Assembly: GCF_002567005.1 (NCBI RefSeq)
Contig: NZ_NUZU01000004.1
Coordinates: 124,001 to 188,000, forward strand
Source: Bacillus sp. AFS073361
GTDB taxonomy: Bacteria > Bacillota > Bacilli > Bacillales > Cytobacillaceae
DNA length: 64,000 bases
Reading direction: 5' to 3'
Shown here: positions 7,593 to 15,221 of the stretch, piece by piece
How positions within the stretch are numbered: position 1 is the first letter of the stretch
Layout: every line of letters begins with the position of its first letter
Made by a program: the position numbers and the translations under genes
The notes under the pieces: model-generated
The model's database searches: none
The model's input: only the letters and a program-made list of their open reading frames with translations
What the model was told of the DNA's origin: nothing

Positions 7593-8804
7593 GTGAAGAA
7601 AACGATTGTTCGAGCCTTATCGACAACTGCCCTGCTTTCGACTGTATTTGCAGGCACTGCCATGGCCGATACATATAAGGTTCAAAAAGGCGATACCTTA
7701 GGGAAAATCGCACAAAAATACCATACGAGTGTCAAAGAAATCAAAACAGCAAATGGGTTGAAGTCGGATTTTATCTCTGTCAATCAAATGCTCCAGATCA
7801 CGGTAGCGAGGAAAATGACCCAAGCATCACAACCCACCACTTACACCGTTGTAAAAGGGGATGCCTTGATTAAGATTGCCAACCGTTATCATGTGACCGT
7901 GGCAGAACTAAAACAGTGGAACAAACTGAGTAATACGGTTATCTATGTCGGGCAAGTGCTAAAGGTGTCCGCACCGAAACAAACCACGACAACAACCAAA
8001 CCGATAACAACGACTCCAGCCAAGCCGCAGACAACCAAGACAGCGACTAGTGTGTATACTGTCCAAAAAGGCGATTATCTTGGCAAGATTGCCGGGAAAC
8101 ATTCAACCTCCGTGGCGAACTTAAAGTCATTGAACAAACTAAAATCCGATATGATTTATGTCGGTCAAAAACTGAAGGTTCCTGCCCAAAAAGCAGCTGT
8201 GACTCCAGCAATAACGAAACCTGTGGCAACCACACCGCCGAAAACAACGACTCCAGCAACAAACGTCAAGGGGACGACAGATTACGTCGTTCAAAGTGGG
8301 GATACACTGGGAAAGATCGCTGGCAAATATAAGCTGACCGTCAATGAGTTGAAGGCGCTCAATAAACTTACTTCCGACAATATCTTCGTCGCCCAAAGGC
8401 TAAAAGTTCCTGGGACAAAGACTGAACCAACCGTTACTACGAATGTCTCTGCGAAGATGATCGAAAGTGCCAAGAAACTGATTGGGATTCCTTATGTCTG
8501 GGGCGGCAGCACGCCCAAGGGATTTGACTGCAGCGGCTTCGTCTATTACGTGGCTAATCAAGCTGGGATGAAAATTGGCCGTTTTTCAGCGGAAGGTTTC
8601 TATGACCGCACCTATTATGTCAACACACCGAAAGCCGGCGACATTGTCTTTTTTGAAAATACATATAAAAAAGGTATTTCTCATCTAGGAATCTACCTAG
8701 GAAACAACCAATTCATCCACGCTAACGATGGCGGTGTAATGATTTCCAATTTACAAAGCAAGTATTATCAAGACCACTTCGAGAGCTTTAAACGATTTTA
8801 CTAA
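7593..8804 (+). CDS. Secreted LysM-NlpC/P60 peptidoglycan endopeptidase (LytE/LytF type)
   Basis: A 403-residue exported cell-wall hydrolase. GTG at 7593 has GAGGTGA seven bases upstream and begins a signal peptide (MKKTIVRALSTTALLSTVFA...AMA, cleavage near 25). Four LysM domains follow (about 27-70, 86-129, 154-197, 232-276), each with the Y-V-[QV]-x-GD start, and bind glycan. They are joined by Thr/Lys/Pro-rich linkers. The last 115 residues are an NlpC/P60 domain with catalytic Cys in 'FDCSGFVYY' and the His partners in 'SHLGIYLG' and 'FIHAND'. It should cut the D-Glu to meso-diaminopimelate bond of stem peptides, as LytE, LytF and CwlS do. Four LysM copies put it between LytE (three) and LytF (five). 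Confidence 0.92.
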   Translation: MKKTIVRALSTTALLSTVFAGTAMADTYKVQKGDTLGKIAQKYHTSVKEIKTANGLKSDFISVNQMLQITVARKMTQASQPTTYTVVKGDALIKIANRYHVTVAELKQWNKLSNTVIYVGQVLKVSAPKQTTTTTKPITTTPAKPQTTKTATSVYTVQKGDYLGKIAGKHSTSVANLKSLNKLKSDMIYVGQKLKVPAQKAAVTPAITKPVATTPPKTTTPATNVKGTTDYVVQSGDTLGKIAGKYKLTVNELKALNKLTSDNIFVAQRLKVPGTKTEPTVTTNVSAKMIESAKKLIGIPYVWGGSTPKGFDCSGFVYYVANQAGMKIGRFSAEGFYDRTYYVNTPKAGDIVFFENTYKKGISHLGIYLGNNQFIHANDGGVMISNLQSKYYQDHFESFKRFY

Positions 8805-8850
8805 TAAGATATGGACAGTTCCTTAACAACGTTCTAGGCTGTTCAACTAA

Positions 8851-8873
8851 GCCGCCTTTTATGGGCGGTTTTT
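8851..8873 (+). terminator. Terminator after the LysM hydrolase
   Basis: CCGCC and GGCGG pair around ttttatg, followed by five T. It falls 46 bp past the stop codon and just before the convergent methyltransferase gene. Confidence 0.75.
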
Positions 8874-8874
8874 G

Positions 8875-9681
8875 TCATACAAATGATGTATGAGTCCCAA
8901 TCACAACAGTAGCGTCCCATTCTACGTCTCTCACTATTTTCGTAGTCAATCCTATATTTGTAAAAATCTCAAATGATTGTGGTGCCTGCCTTTCGCTCGT
9001 CTCGATTAATAGATGTCCTCCCGGCGCGAGCCAATAAGGGGCTTCTGTTACCACTCTTCGTAAAATATTTAAGCCATCCTCCCCTCCGTTCAGAGCCAGA
9101 TGTGGTTCATAAAGGCGAGCCTCCAGAGGAAGCAGCTCGATCGCTTTCGTGGGAACATAAGGTACGTTAGCAACAAGGATATTTATGTGACCTTTCATCC
9201 ATTGTGGCAGGGCCTTATACAAGTCCCCTTCAAAAACTTGACCGCCGAATTTCGTTACGTTTCTTCGTGCACATCGTACGGCAATGGGGTCAATGTCCGA
9301 ACTATACAACATAATTTCTCCCCTAGCCGCTGCCAGCGCGGCACCTATCGCCCCTGAACCACAACAGAGGTCAACGACGATATCACCAGAACAAGCTAGC
9401 TCTTGGGCCTGCTGAACAAGAAATTGGGTCCGTTGCCGCGGTACGAACACTCCTCGTTCCACCTCGATCCGAAGGCCGCAAAACTGAGCCCATCCAATTA
9501 CATATTCAAGCGGGAAACCATCTGCCCGCCATTCCACCTTTTTCAAGAGGTCCTCTAATGATTGCGCCTCTGAAACGAGTATCTGAGCCTCTTCTTCCGC
9601 AAAAACACACCCCGCACTCCGGAGCTTGTTGACAATATATGTGACCGTATTGTTGCCTACTGTTTTTTCTATTTCAATCAC
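8875..9681 (-). CDS. PrmC/HemK-like protein-glutamine methyltransferase
   Basis: A 268-residue SAM-dependent methyltransferase of the PrmC/HemK type. The SAM-binding loop is 'VVDLCCGSGAIGAAL' (about 102-115), the acidic ribose ligand is in 'YSSDIDPIAV', and the catalytic loop is 'NVPYVPT' (172-178) where canonical enzymes have NPPY. The Asn-to-Val-Pro-Tyr form is typical of a side branch annotated as 'putative protein N5-glutamine methyltransferase', not the release-factor enzyme itself, which lies beside prfA in bacilli. The N-terminal helical domain, about 75 residues, is present. It is a single gene. The start is uncertain: GTG at 9681 overlaps its own weak AAAAGG. The substrate protein is unknown. 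Confidence 0.85.
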   Translation of the reverse strand: MIEIEKTVGNNTVTYIVNKLRSAGCVFAEEEAQILVSEAQSLEDLLKKVEWRADGFPLEYVIGWAQFCGLRIEVERGVFVPRQRTQFLVQQAQELACSGDIVVDLCCGSGAIGAALAAARGEIMLYSSDIDPIAVRCARRNVTKFGGQVFEGDLYKALPQWMKGHINILVANVPYVPTKAIELLPLEARLYEPHLALNGGEDGLNILRRVVTEAPYWLAPGGHLLIETSERQAPQSFEIFTNIGLTTKIVRDVEWDATVVIGTHTSFV

Positions 9682-9807
9682 CCTTTTAATTTTGGTTTAT
9701 CACTAATTCGATGAAATAGAAGAACATCCTTCTTCTACTCCTGCACCGGAATTAGTCCAGTCATTCTTGAATATATGTAGGTTAAAAGGATAAAAGGAGA
9801 GATTATT

Positions 9808-10269
9808 ATGTCTTTTGTGGCGATTTATACGGTTGGCAGGCTAAAACATCCGTATGAACATCCTGCCTCTCGTGAGTTTTTTGAAGTGGGATACGAAGTC
9901 ATGCGACAGGCTTATCGATCTGGGCAGCTTATAAAGGAGTTTTCTTCTGACGGAGTTCCATTCCCTGAGGAAGTGATCAAAGGAGAGGGGTTTCCTATTC
10001 TTACACTAACGGTATGGAAAAGCCTTCAATCTTTATCCCGTTTCACCTATTCGAAACAACATATGCAAGCCTTACGAAACAGGAATAAGTGGTTTGAATC
10101 TCATCAGGAGAAACAACCTACCTATGTGGTGTGGTGCACGGAGAAGGCGGACGATGTATCCTGGGAGGAGGCTTTTAAAAGATACAACTATTATCTCCAG
10201 CATGGATCAACCCCTTTTGCGTTTGACTTTAAGTGGAACCAGGGGGATGTTCCTGATGGCCACTACTAA
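9808..10269 (+). CDS. DUF3291 domain-containing protein
   Basis: A 153-residue cytoplasmic protein from ATG at 9808 with AAAGGAGAG upstream. It has the features of DUF3291: a start of the form 'FVAIYTVGRLKHPYEHPASR', a central 'LTLTVWKSLQSLSRFTYS' strand and helix, and a C-terminal 'WCTEKADDVSWEEAFKRYNY' part followed by 'FAFDFKWNQ'. DUF3291 proteins have a dimeric alpha-beta barrel-like fold resembling small monooxygenases, but no activity is established. It stands alone, and its neighbours give no hint of function. Confidence 0.85.
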   Translation: MSFVAIYTVGRLKHPYEHPASREFFEVGYEVMRQAYRSGQLIKEFSSDGVPFPEEVIKGEGFPILTLTVWKSLQSLSRFTYSKQHMQALRNRNKWFESHQEKQPTYVVWCTEKADDVSWEEAFKRYNYYLQHGSTPFAFDFKWNQGDVPDGHY

Positions 10270-10434
10270 TGCAAGGGCAAGTAAGCTCTTTTTTTATTGG
10301 GAATTTTTCGATTAAAAATAATAGACAAAGATTCCAATTGATTCCTCCCTTTCTACATAGTTTTTATTTAGGGACAAAACTGATAGAATGGGTTAAGTAT
10401 TAAAACGGTTACCGCCTTATTACTATCCTCCCGG

Positions 10435-10467
10435 GGCACCAAAATAATTTATCTGGTGCCTTCTTTT
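10435..10467 (+). terminator. Possible terminator hairpin
   Basis: GGCACCA pairs with TGGTGCC across a 12-base loop, followed by the T-rich ttcttttc. It lies 165 bp past the DUF3291 gene; nothing else is seen in 10270-10434. Confidence 0.5.
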
Positions 10468-10488
10468 CTGATTCATTCGAGCTATGTA

Positions 10489-11010
10489 TCATAGATACTT
10501 CTCCATACGAATATCCGTCCACATTTTTCCTTGCCAATAGGTAAAATTGTCGATGCGGCCAATTTCAGTGTAACCCAGCTTTTGATAGAGTTTCTTTGCC
10601 CGCTCGTTGAATTCAAACACGCCTAATTCCATTCGCTTCATTCCCTGCGCCTTAACCTGTTCCTCTAAATATCGAATGGCTGCATGACCAATCCCTTTGC
10701 CTTGCCCTGCGGATTCACCAATCGTAATGCCCAGCCAGGCGGTTCCCGGCTCTTTTTGGAAGAGGTGCGGCGGATCGATCATATAATTCAATTCCCCCAC
10801 CAGCTGGTCATCGTGGTAAATTAGATAGATGTGATGGTCTTCCATCCGTTTCGTTAGCTCCTCAAGGGACAAGGTTTCGCGGCGATCCAAATCGGCTTGG
10901 TTTTGGTTGTGGCGCGTTAACGCAATTATGGCCGGATCGTTTTCCCAGCGATTCATTGCTTCTACAATACTTGCAGTAGGTTTTGTTAATTTTATAAACG
11001 TCGTTGTCAT
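10489..11010 (-). CDS. GNAT family N-acetyltransferase (RimJ/RimL type)
   Basis: A 173-residue GNAT enzyme. The acetyl-CoA loop is 'GESAGQGKGIGHAAIRYL' (R/Q-x-x-G-x-G/A pattern), followed by 'KRMELGVFEFNERAKKLYQK' and 'LGYTEIGR', the usual motif B. ATG at 11010 has GGGGAG six bases upstream; an earlier ATG at 11040 has no ribosome site and would add ten non-homologous residues. It is divergent from another GNAT gene at 11141. The substrate (amine, amino acid or protein N-terminus) cannot be deduced. Confidence 0.85.
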   Translation of the reverse strand: MTTTFIKLTKPTASIVEAMNRWENDPAIIALTRHNQNQADLDRRETLSLEELTKRMEDHHIYLIYHDDQLVGELNYMIDPPHLFQKEPGTAWLGITIGESAGQGKGIGHAAIRYLEEQVKAQGMKRMELGVFEFNERAKKLYQKLGYTEIGRIDNFTYWQGKMWTDIRMEKYL

Positions 11011-11140
11011 TGCGATCTCCCCTTTGATGTTTCCTCCCATCAGGAGGAACTGACCCTATCATTTGTCACTATCTTCCTTTTCAGAATACATGATATTGTA
11101 TGATTTAGATAGAAATTCACATGAGATGAGGTGCGTTTTA

Positions 11141-11653
11141 ATGAAAGTAATGGAAACGGATCAATTAGTACTCCGCTGGTTAACACCAGATGATGCCGAG
11201 TTTATTCTCGAACTGTTGAATGATCCCTCGTGGTTGCGTTTCATCGGTGATCGCGGGGTGCGGACGATAGAAGATGCTAGAAACTATATCGTAACCGGGC
11301 CGATGGAAATGTATTCCCGACTGGGATTTGGACTATTTTTGACGGAATTAAAGGATGAAGCTAGGACGCCGATTGGGATATGCGGATTGATCAAACGAGA
11401 TGGGTTGGATGATGTGGATCTTGGCTTTGCCTTTTTATCAAGGTTCCAGGGAAAGGGGTATGGCTTTGAGGCGGCAGCCGCCACGCTTGGGTATGCAAGA
11501 GATGGACTCGGTCTGAAGCGGGTTGTAGCCATCACTTCTGAGGACAATGTCGGGTCCGCGCGGGTTCTTGAGAAGATTGGAATGAAGTTTGAAGGGATGA
11601 TTCAGCTGCCGCATGATGCGGAGGAATTGAGGTTGTTTGGGGTTGGGTTGTAA
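11141..11653 (+). CDS. GNAT family N-acetyltransferase (ribosomal-protein type)
   Basis: A 170-residue enzyme resembling RimJ/RimL-like acetyltransferases: 'ETDQLVLRWLTPDDAEFILE' at the start, 'GICGLIKRDGLDDVDLGFAF' in the middle beta sheet, 'QGKGYGFEAAAATLGYAR' as the acetyl-CoA pyrophosphate loop, and 'NVGSARVLEKIGMKFEG' at the end. ATG at 11141 has GAGGTG at a fitting distance; the frame stays open for 26 codons upstream without a ribosome site. It runs divergently from the GNAT gene at 10489. Substrate unknown. Confidence 0.86.
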   Translation: MKVMETDQLVLRWLTPDDAEFILELLNDPSWLRFIGDRGVRTIEDARNYIVTGPMEMYSRLGFGLFLTELKDEARTPIGICGLIKRDGLDDVDLGFAFLSRFQGKGYGFEAAAATLGYARDGLGLKRVVAITSEDNVGSARVLEKIGMKFEGMIQLPHDAEELRLFGVGL

Positions 11654-11701
11654 TCCAGCCCCTTTTCACCCTCGAGGTAATTTTATCGGTCGCTTTACGA
11701 T

Positions 11702-12223
11702 TTAGGTATTCTCATTAAATTCAGATTCCATCTTTTTTTTATGCTGAGAAAGCAGGAACTCATAATAAATTAAGAATAGAGATACGACCAGCAAATAGGT
11801 AGGAAACGAATAGATCAATTTCCAACCACGGTAAGTAAAGACATTCAATTTTACTAGGACAAACTCAAAACAAAGAGCAAAGAGTGCCCAGCAAAGAATA
11901 TAAAGTGCAATCTTCAGTTTCTTCGGTCTAAACCATTCATAAAAATACACACAAAGATATCCAAATGGAATATAAACTCCGCTTAGTAGAATATCAAATA
12001 CCTCATACTTCTCCGAATCCGTGATTTGATAGGCATCAAAAGGAGAGATGGCAGCAATGCTATGGTCGATAATATTAGGAATAGCCAGACTTAATAGCAC
12101 GATTAAGTAAGAAACTTCCGTTGGCATTCTTTTGGGCAGCCTCACCAAGAATATACTCAAAACCAAGGCAATGATTATGAACCATTCATTTTCATCAAAG
12201 TGTTTTGGTAAATATAAAAACAT
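11702..12223 (-). CDS. CBO0543-family membrane protein
   Basis: A 173-residue protein with about five membrane helices ('WFIIIALVLSIFLVRLP', 'VSYLIVLLSLAIPNIID', 'YIPFGYLCVYFYEWF', 'ALYILCWALFALCFEFV', 'YLLVVSLFLIYYEFLL') and a charged tail. It is the last of a three-gene run of CBO0543-type genes and starts 17 bp after the preceding one, with GGGGAG upstream. The 'FTYRGWKLIYSFPTYLLV' segment matches the family's C-terminal signature (aromatic-rich W-x-L/F-Y-S-x-P). Function unknown. Confidence 0.75.
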   Translation of the reverse strand: MFLYLPKHFDENEWFIIIALVLSIFLVRLPKRMPTEVSYLIVLLSLAIPNIIDHSIAAISPFDAYQITDSEKYEVFDILLSGVYIPFGYLCVYFYEWFRPKKLKIALYILCWALFALCFEFVLVKLNVFTYRGWKLIYSFPTYLLVVSLFLIYYEFLLSQHKKKMESEFNENT

Positions 12224-12240
12224 GCTCCCCTAAACTCCCC

Positions 12241-12696
12241 TTAAAAAATTTTTCTCCTAAATTTCGTCCATAAAAAATATGAAACAAGAAGAATAAAGGC
12301 CTTTTCAATAAAAGAATAGTAAATATTCCAATTCAATTTAAGAAGAACTCCCATTTGGATTAAAGCGTATTCATCCATCATTAAAATAAAAATCGCCACG
12401 GTTAGAGTGATATATTTTGCTACCTTTCGCTCGAACCTCAACGAAATCTCAAAAAAGATGATTATCAGAAGCGGAATAAGAATTAATCGATCAAAAGCAT
12501 ACGTCCAAAAATCCACTAATTTTGTCGATACTTTTAACCACATTAAATTAACATATATAATCCAAGATAACGGGTGTATGAGAAGCCATACAACAAGCCA
12601 ATTAAAAATGATCTCAAATATGTGCATTTTTTTGGGTGCCACACAAAAAGAAATGAGAATTAGTAAAGTGATGGATGATATAACGGATATACTCAT
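12241..12696 (-). CDS. CBO0543-family-like membrane protein
   Basis: A 151-residue protein, almost wholly hydrophobic, with four to five helices and a basic C-terminus ('FLWTKFRRKIF'). It begins with ATG at 12696 behind AAGGGGAG. It lies 23 bp downstream of a short CBO0543 gene and 17 bp upstream of another, so the three are probably cotranscribed. Sequence similarity to the family is looser than for its neighbours: 'LDEYALIQMGVLLKLNWNIY'-like aromatic segments are kept (here MDEYALIQMGVLLKLNWNIY). It could be a diverged member. Function unknown. Confidence 0.68.
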   Translation of the reverse strand: MSISVISSITLLILISFCVAPKKMHIFEIIFNWLVVWLLIHPLSWIIYVNLMWLKVSTKLVDFWTYAFDRLILIPLLIIIFFEISLRFERKVAKYITLTVAIFILMMDEYALIQMGVLLKLNWNIYYSFIEKAFILLVSYFLWTKFRRKIF

Positions 12697-12718
12697 AAAC
12701 TCCCCTTATTTCAAACAG

Positions 12719-12955
12719 TTATGGGATAAATGACCGCCATGACAAGGAGAGATTGATCACTAGATGGCCGTAAAATATCTCTTCTGCAAATACTGTTTCT
12801 TGATATTCCCACATACGATGGTCATGAAGTATCGCGTTCTTCAAAAGGTCGCCGCCAATAAAAAATAGGATGGTAGGGTAATACCTCTTCCAATTTCTCC
12901 AATCCCCCCATCTTATAGCCGCAAGTAAAAATAAGATTGCAAGGAAAAGATGCAT
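12719..12955 (-). CDS. Short CBO0543-family protein, probably C-terminally truncated
   Basis: A 78-residue product from ATG at 12955, which has a GGGGGG ribosome site; an in-frame ATG at 12979 has none. 'LLAAIRWGDWRNWKRYYPTI' followed by LFFIGGDLLKN is the classical N-terminal CBO0543 signature (WGDWxNWxxYYPTILFF). Full-length members have about 160 residues, yet this one stops after 'SLSWRSFIP'. The next gene begins after 22 bp with its own ribosome site and does not continue this domain. A frameshift or deletion that removed the second half is likely, but a naturally short form cannot be excluded. Confidence 0.6.
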   Translation of the reverse strand: MHLFLAILFLLAAIRWGDWRNWKRYYPTILFFIGGDLLKNAILHDHRMWEYQETVFAEEIFYGHLVINLSLSWRSFIP

Positions 12956-13078
12956 ATTATCCCCCCCAACTTTTTTCAATATGTTAATTATTTCTAAAAA
13001 AGAAAGTGATTAGTCAAAGAAGTTTAAAATAATTACATAACCCTATGGTTTAATATTTCATCTTCATTAAAGATTTGC

Positions 13079-13122
13079 AAAAAAATAGCCCTCCAGACTG
13101 TTGGAAAACAATCCTCGAGGGC
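13079..13122 (-). terminator. Terminator hairpin
   Basis: GCCCTC and GAGGGC close a 34-nt hairpin with an inner partial stem (tgttggaaaaca). On the minus strand it is followed by seven T. It lies 127 bp downstream of the 13249-13596 gene, with nothing recognised in between. Confidence 0.6.
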
Positions 13123-13248
13123 ATCAAGTCATATAATCAAAGGGGGTTTTGAAAAAAAGATTATCTTTATAATAGTGGATGATTCTTAAGAAAGTCTTAA
13201 CATCCCGCGACAGTGTAAATCGCCACTTTACTTGCTGCTGTACCGCCA

Positions 13249-13596
13249 CTACTTTTTAAATTTGTCAGTAAATTTACTAAAGAATGGCGCCATTTCTTTA
13301 AATAATGGTTTATATTGTTCGGTTGTTGTCACAATGGTGTCATACGTATCAAATAACAATTCTAGATCCACATTGTTCATGATGTTTTCCACTTTATCAT
13401 GAAAGGACTGTTCCTGCTGCTTGTGCTCATCCTGCTTTTTTCCGCGCCCAAAAAACCAATTATCGTAACGGTTTGTTCGAGGTTCCGAGCTGTCTTTAGA
13501 TTGAGATGTGCCTCTTGGCTGGCGGTCGCCAAACATTACCTTTGAAAAATGGTCCCTGCCTCTTGTCGACTTTCGCTGACGTTCATTATCCTCCAA
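13249..13596 (-). CDS. Hypothetical basic/hydrophilic protein (115 aa)
   Basis: Starts at TTG 13596 with AGAGGAGG upstream. The first 60 residues are charged and disordered-looking (many Arg, Gln, Ser), with a 'NWFFGRGKKQDEHKQQEQS' centre. The last 50 ('DLELLFDTYDTIVTTTEQYK', then PLFKEMAPFFSKFTDKFKK) look like amphipathic helices. This N-disordered, C-helical plan recurs in small uncharacterised Bacillus proteins, some of them spore-associated. No signal peptide or membrane segment is present. It is a single gene, and no function is assigned. Confidence 0.7.
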   Translation of the reverse strand: MEDNERQRKSTRGRDHFSKVMFGDRQPRGTSQSKDSSEPRTNRYDNWFFGRGKKQDEHKQQEQSFHDKVENIMNNVDLELLFDTYDTIVTTTEQYKPLFKEMAPFFSKFTDKFKK

Positions 13597-13673
13597 TAAT
13601 TTTCCTCCTCTCTACCTCTCTCTAAATAAGCTATGATACGTTCTGTATCAAAGTGTGGATACATGCCCCAAAT

Positions 13674-14141
13674 TTATAAATAGTAACTCATGATAATCAG
13701 CTCACCTTTTCGTCCCATTCGACGTTCGCCTTCGTCAATAAACCCGCACTTTTCATATAACGCCTGTGCTGCTTCATTTCCCACGTTAACCGCTAAGACA
13801 ATTTCATTGATTTCATGATAATTTTCTTTTACAAATGCAGGTAACTGCGTTAGTGCTTTTTTCGCAAAGCCCTTGCGTTGGTGACGGAAATCGGTTGAAA
13901 AAGCTCTTAACAAAATCGCATATTCATTGTCCGAATAGGGTTTGACCCCCTCATTACTATGTAAAACGAAAAAAGTAACGAGTTCATCGTTTTCTATGGC
14001 TAAGATGGAAGAACGCTCGGAATCTTCGTTAGATAGTTTAATACAATCCTTTGGCTCGCCCGTAAAACGAAGTTGTTCCTCGTCTAATTGATACTGGTTG
14101 ATTGCATCCTTGAAGCGCTCATGATAAAAATAAAATTGCAT
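13674..14141 (-). CDS. GNAT family N-acetyltransferase
   Basis: A 155-residue GNAT enzyme. 'AILLRAFSTDFRHQRKGFAK' contains the acetyl-CoA-binding R-x-x-G-x-A/G loop (RHQRKGFAKKAL), and 'LAVNVGNEAAQALYEKCGF' is the C-terminal motif B typical of RimI-like enzymes. ATG at 14141 has AGGGGGG upstream. It is the third GNAT gene in about 4 kb; the three are not close paralogues by eye. Substrate unknown. Confidence 0.85.
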   Translation of the reverse strand: MQFYFYHERFKDAINQYQLDEEQLRFTGEPKDCIKLSNEDSERSSILAIENDELVTFFVLHSNEGVKPYSDNEYAILLRAFSTDFRHQRKGFAKKALTQLPAFVKENYHEINEIVLAVNVGNEAAQALYEKCGFIDEGERRMGRKGELIIMSYYL

Positions 14142-14183
14142 TCTAGAATCCCCCCTCTATTGAAATCCCTATTTATATAGTAA

Positions 14184-14351
14184 TTATAATACCTCAATTG
14201 AAAATTTTTCCAACGGGAACGGGTTTTTGTATTTTATTATTTTGAAAAAATTTTTACCCCTTTCTACACGCTTGTCCAGTTCTCTTTTATCCACTTTGCA
14301 TAGCTTATTAGGGAGAGACAGGAATCTCTCATCCGCTGCCAAGCTAAACAT
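14184..14351 (-). CDS. Doubtful small ORF (55 aa)
   Basis: From ATG at 14351, with AGAGGTG six bases upstream, to a stop at 14184. The product is strongly basic ('MFSLAADERFLSLPNKLCKV' and then DKRELDKRVERGKNFF). The ribosome site and start are good, but no relative is recognised. A perfect hairpin lies directly upstream of the ribosome site (14368-14394). The frame also stays open 20 codons further up, through the hairpin. It could be a gene with an upstream regulatory hairpin or a chance frame. Confidence 0.35.
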   Translation of the reverse strand: MFSLAADERFLSLPNKLCKVDKRELDKRVERGKNFFKIIKYKNPFPLEKFSIEVL

Positions 14352-14367
14352 TTTTTCACCTCTGGGT

Positions 14368-14399
14368 GAAGCGTATGTCCTATACATACGCTTCTTTTT
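14368..14399 (+). terminator. Perfect hairpin GAAGCGTATGT-ACATACGCTTC
   Basis: An 11-bp perfect stem with a 5-base loop, followed on the plus strand by five T. It looks like an intrinsic terminator for plus-strand transcription, but no plus-strand gene precedes it. On the minus strand it sits just before the ribosome site of the 55-aa frame. Confidence 0.5.
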
Positions 14400-14535
14400 G
14401 TTTTTCGTCATTAACCGTTCTTTGTCATCTTTGCTATCTTCTTTAAAGGTCGCCGCATTTTCTAATAAAACCGCTGATCAATGAATGAATTTTATAAGAG
14501 AAAGAGCCTATTTTAACTGAATGTTGATTTCACTG

Positions 14536-14740
14536 TGTTTGAAAAATAAACGGAAAAATTCCGGTTAAATTGGGAAATACCCGTATTTCCTTAAAAATAA
14601 GGGAAGTTTTTCCGCTTATCTTATCCAAAACTTTGGATTTTGTCTTATATCGAGCAGTTAAGCGGAAATTCTCCGCTTATATCGGCTTCTAAAGCCTTCT
14701 CTATATACATTAGCCGGAAATTCTCCGCCTATTGAATCTC
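14536..14740. repeat. Third, diverged array of GGAAATTTCC-type hairpins
   Basis: Four palindromic cores (for example AAACGGAAAAATTCCGGTT, AAGCGGAAATTCTCCGCTTAT, AGCCGGAAATTCTCCGCCTAT) in 200 bp between the GNAT region and the yjcZ-like gene. The cores match the arrays at 633 and 5192, but the linkers do not. The remaining intergenic sequence up to 14969 is AT-rich with no gene. Confidence 0.7.
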
Positions 14741-14969
14741 AAACCTACTTGAAAATGAACAGAGCCATGGGATAAAAAAATTATAGCCTAGTTTGAGTGG
14801 GTTTTCCTGTATCATTCTTATTCCCAACTGAATAGGAAGCGGCATATAGTATATTTGCGGATTTTTTGAATGATTAGTAACTTGTCCAATCACCTTCTAC
14901 AGTAAAAAATATAATAACCTTGAGGATGATTTTTACATCCAAATTATTAGTAAAAGGTGGTGAACATCT

Positions 14970-15104
14970 ATGAGTTGTGGATTTGGATACGGCGGCGGTT
15001 ACGGCGGCGGCTATGGCGGTGGTTATGGCGGCGGCAGCACTTTTGTTTTAATCGTTGTGCTTTTCATCTTGTTGATCATTGTAGGAACTTCTTTCTGGGG
15101 CTAA
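14970..15104 (+). CDS. YjcZ-family sporulation peptide (44 aa)
   Basis: ATG at 14970, with AAAGGTGG upstream, gives a 44-residue peptide: MSCGFG, then four YGGG repeats (about residues 6-22), then one hydrophobic helix ('[19 protein letters not shown]') ending W-G. This Gly-Tyr-rich head plus single membrane helix defines the YjcZ family of sporulation-associated peptides, which occur in many copies in Bacillaceae and whose role is unknown. It is a single gene with its own terminator. Spore-time expression is family knowledge; no clear sporulation promoter was read here. Confidence 0.88.
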   Translation: MSCGFGYGGGYGGGYGGGYGGGSTFVLIVVLFILLIIVGTSFWG

Positions 15105-15129
15105 TCTAACAGGATACTTGATGGAAGGA

Positions 15130-15162
15130 AAAAAGGACAGATGGGCGTAATCTGTCCTTTTT
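15130..15162 (+). terminator. Terminator after the yjcZ-like gene
   Basis: AAAAGGACAGAT and ATCTGTCCTTTT pair perfectly around a 7-base loop, 26 bp past the stop codon. Confidence 0.88.
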
Positions 15163-15221
15163 CCTATTCTTAACTTGTATTCTCAGCATACCCTCAGATG
15201 GTTGGAATCGGGGTTACCTCT

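Noticed and set aside
14227..14484. An 85-codon plus-strand frame rich in Leu/Ser
   Set aside because: It is antisense to a frame with a better ribosome site and runs through a terminator-like hairpin.
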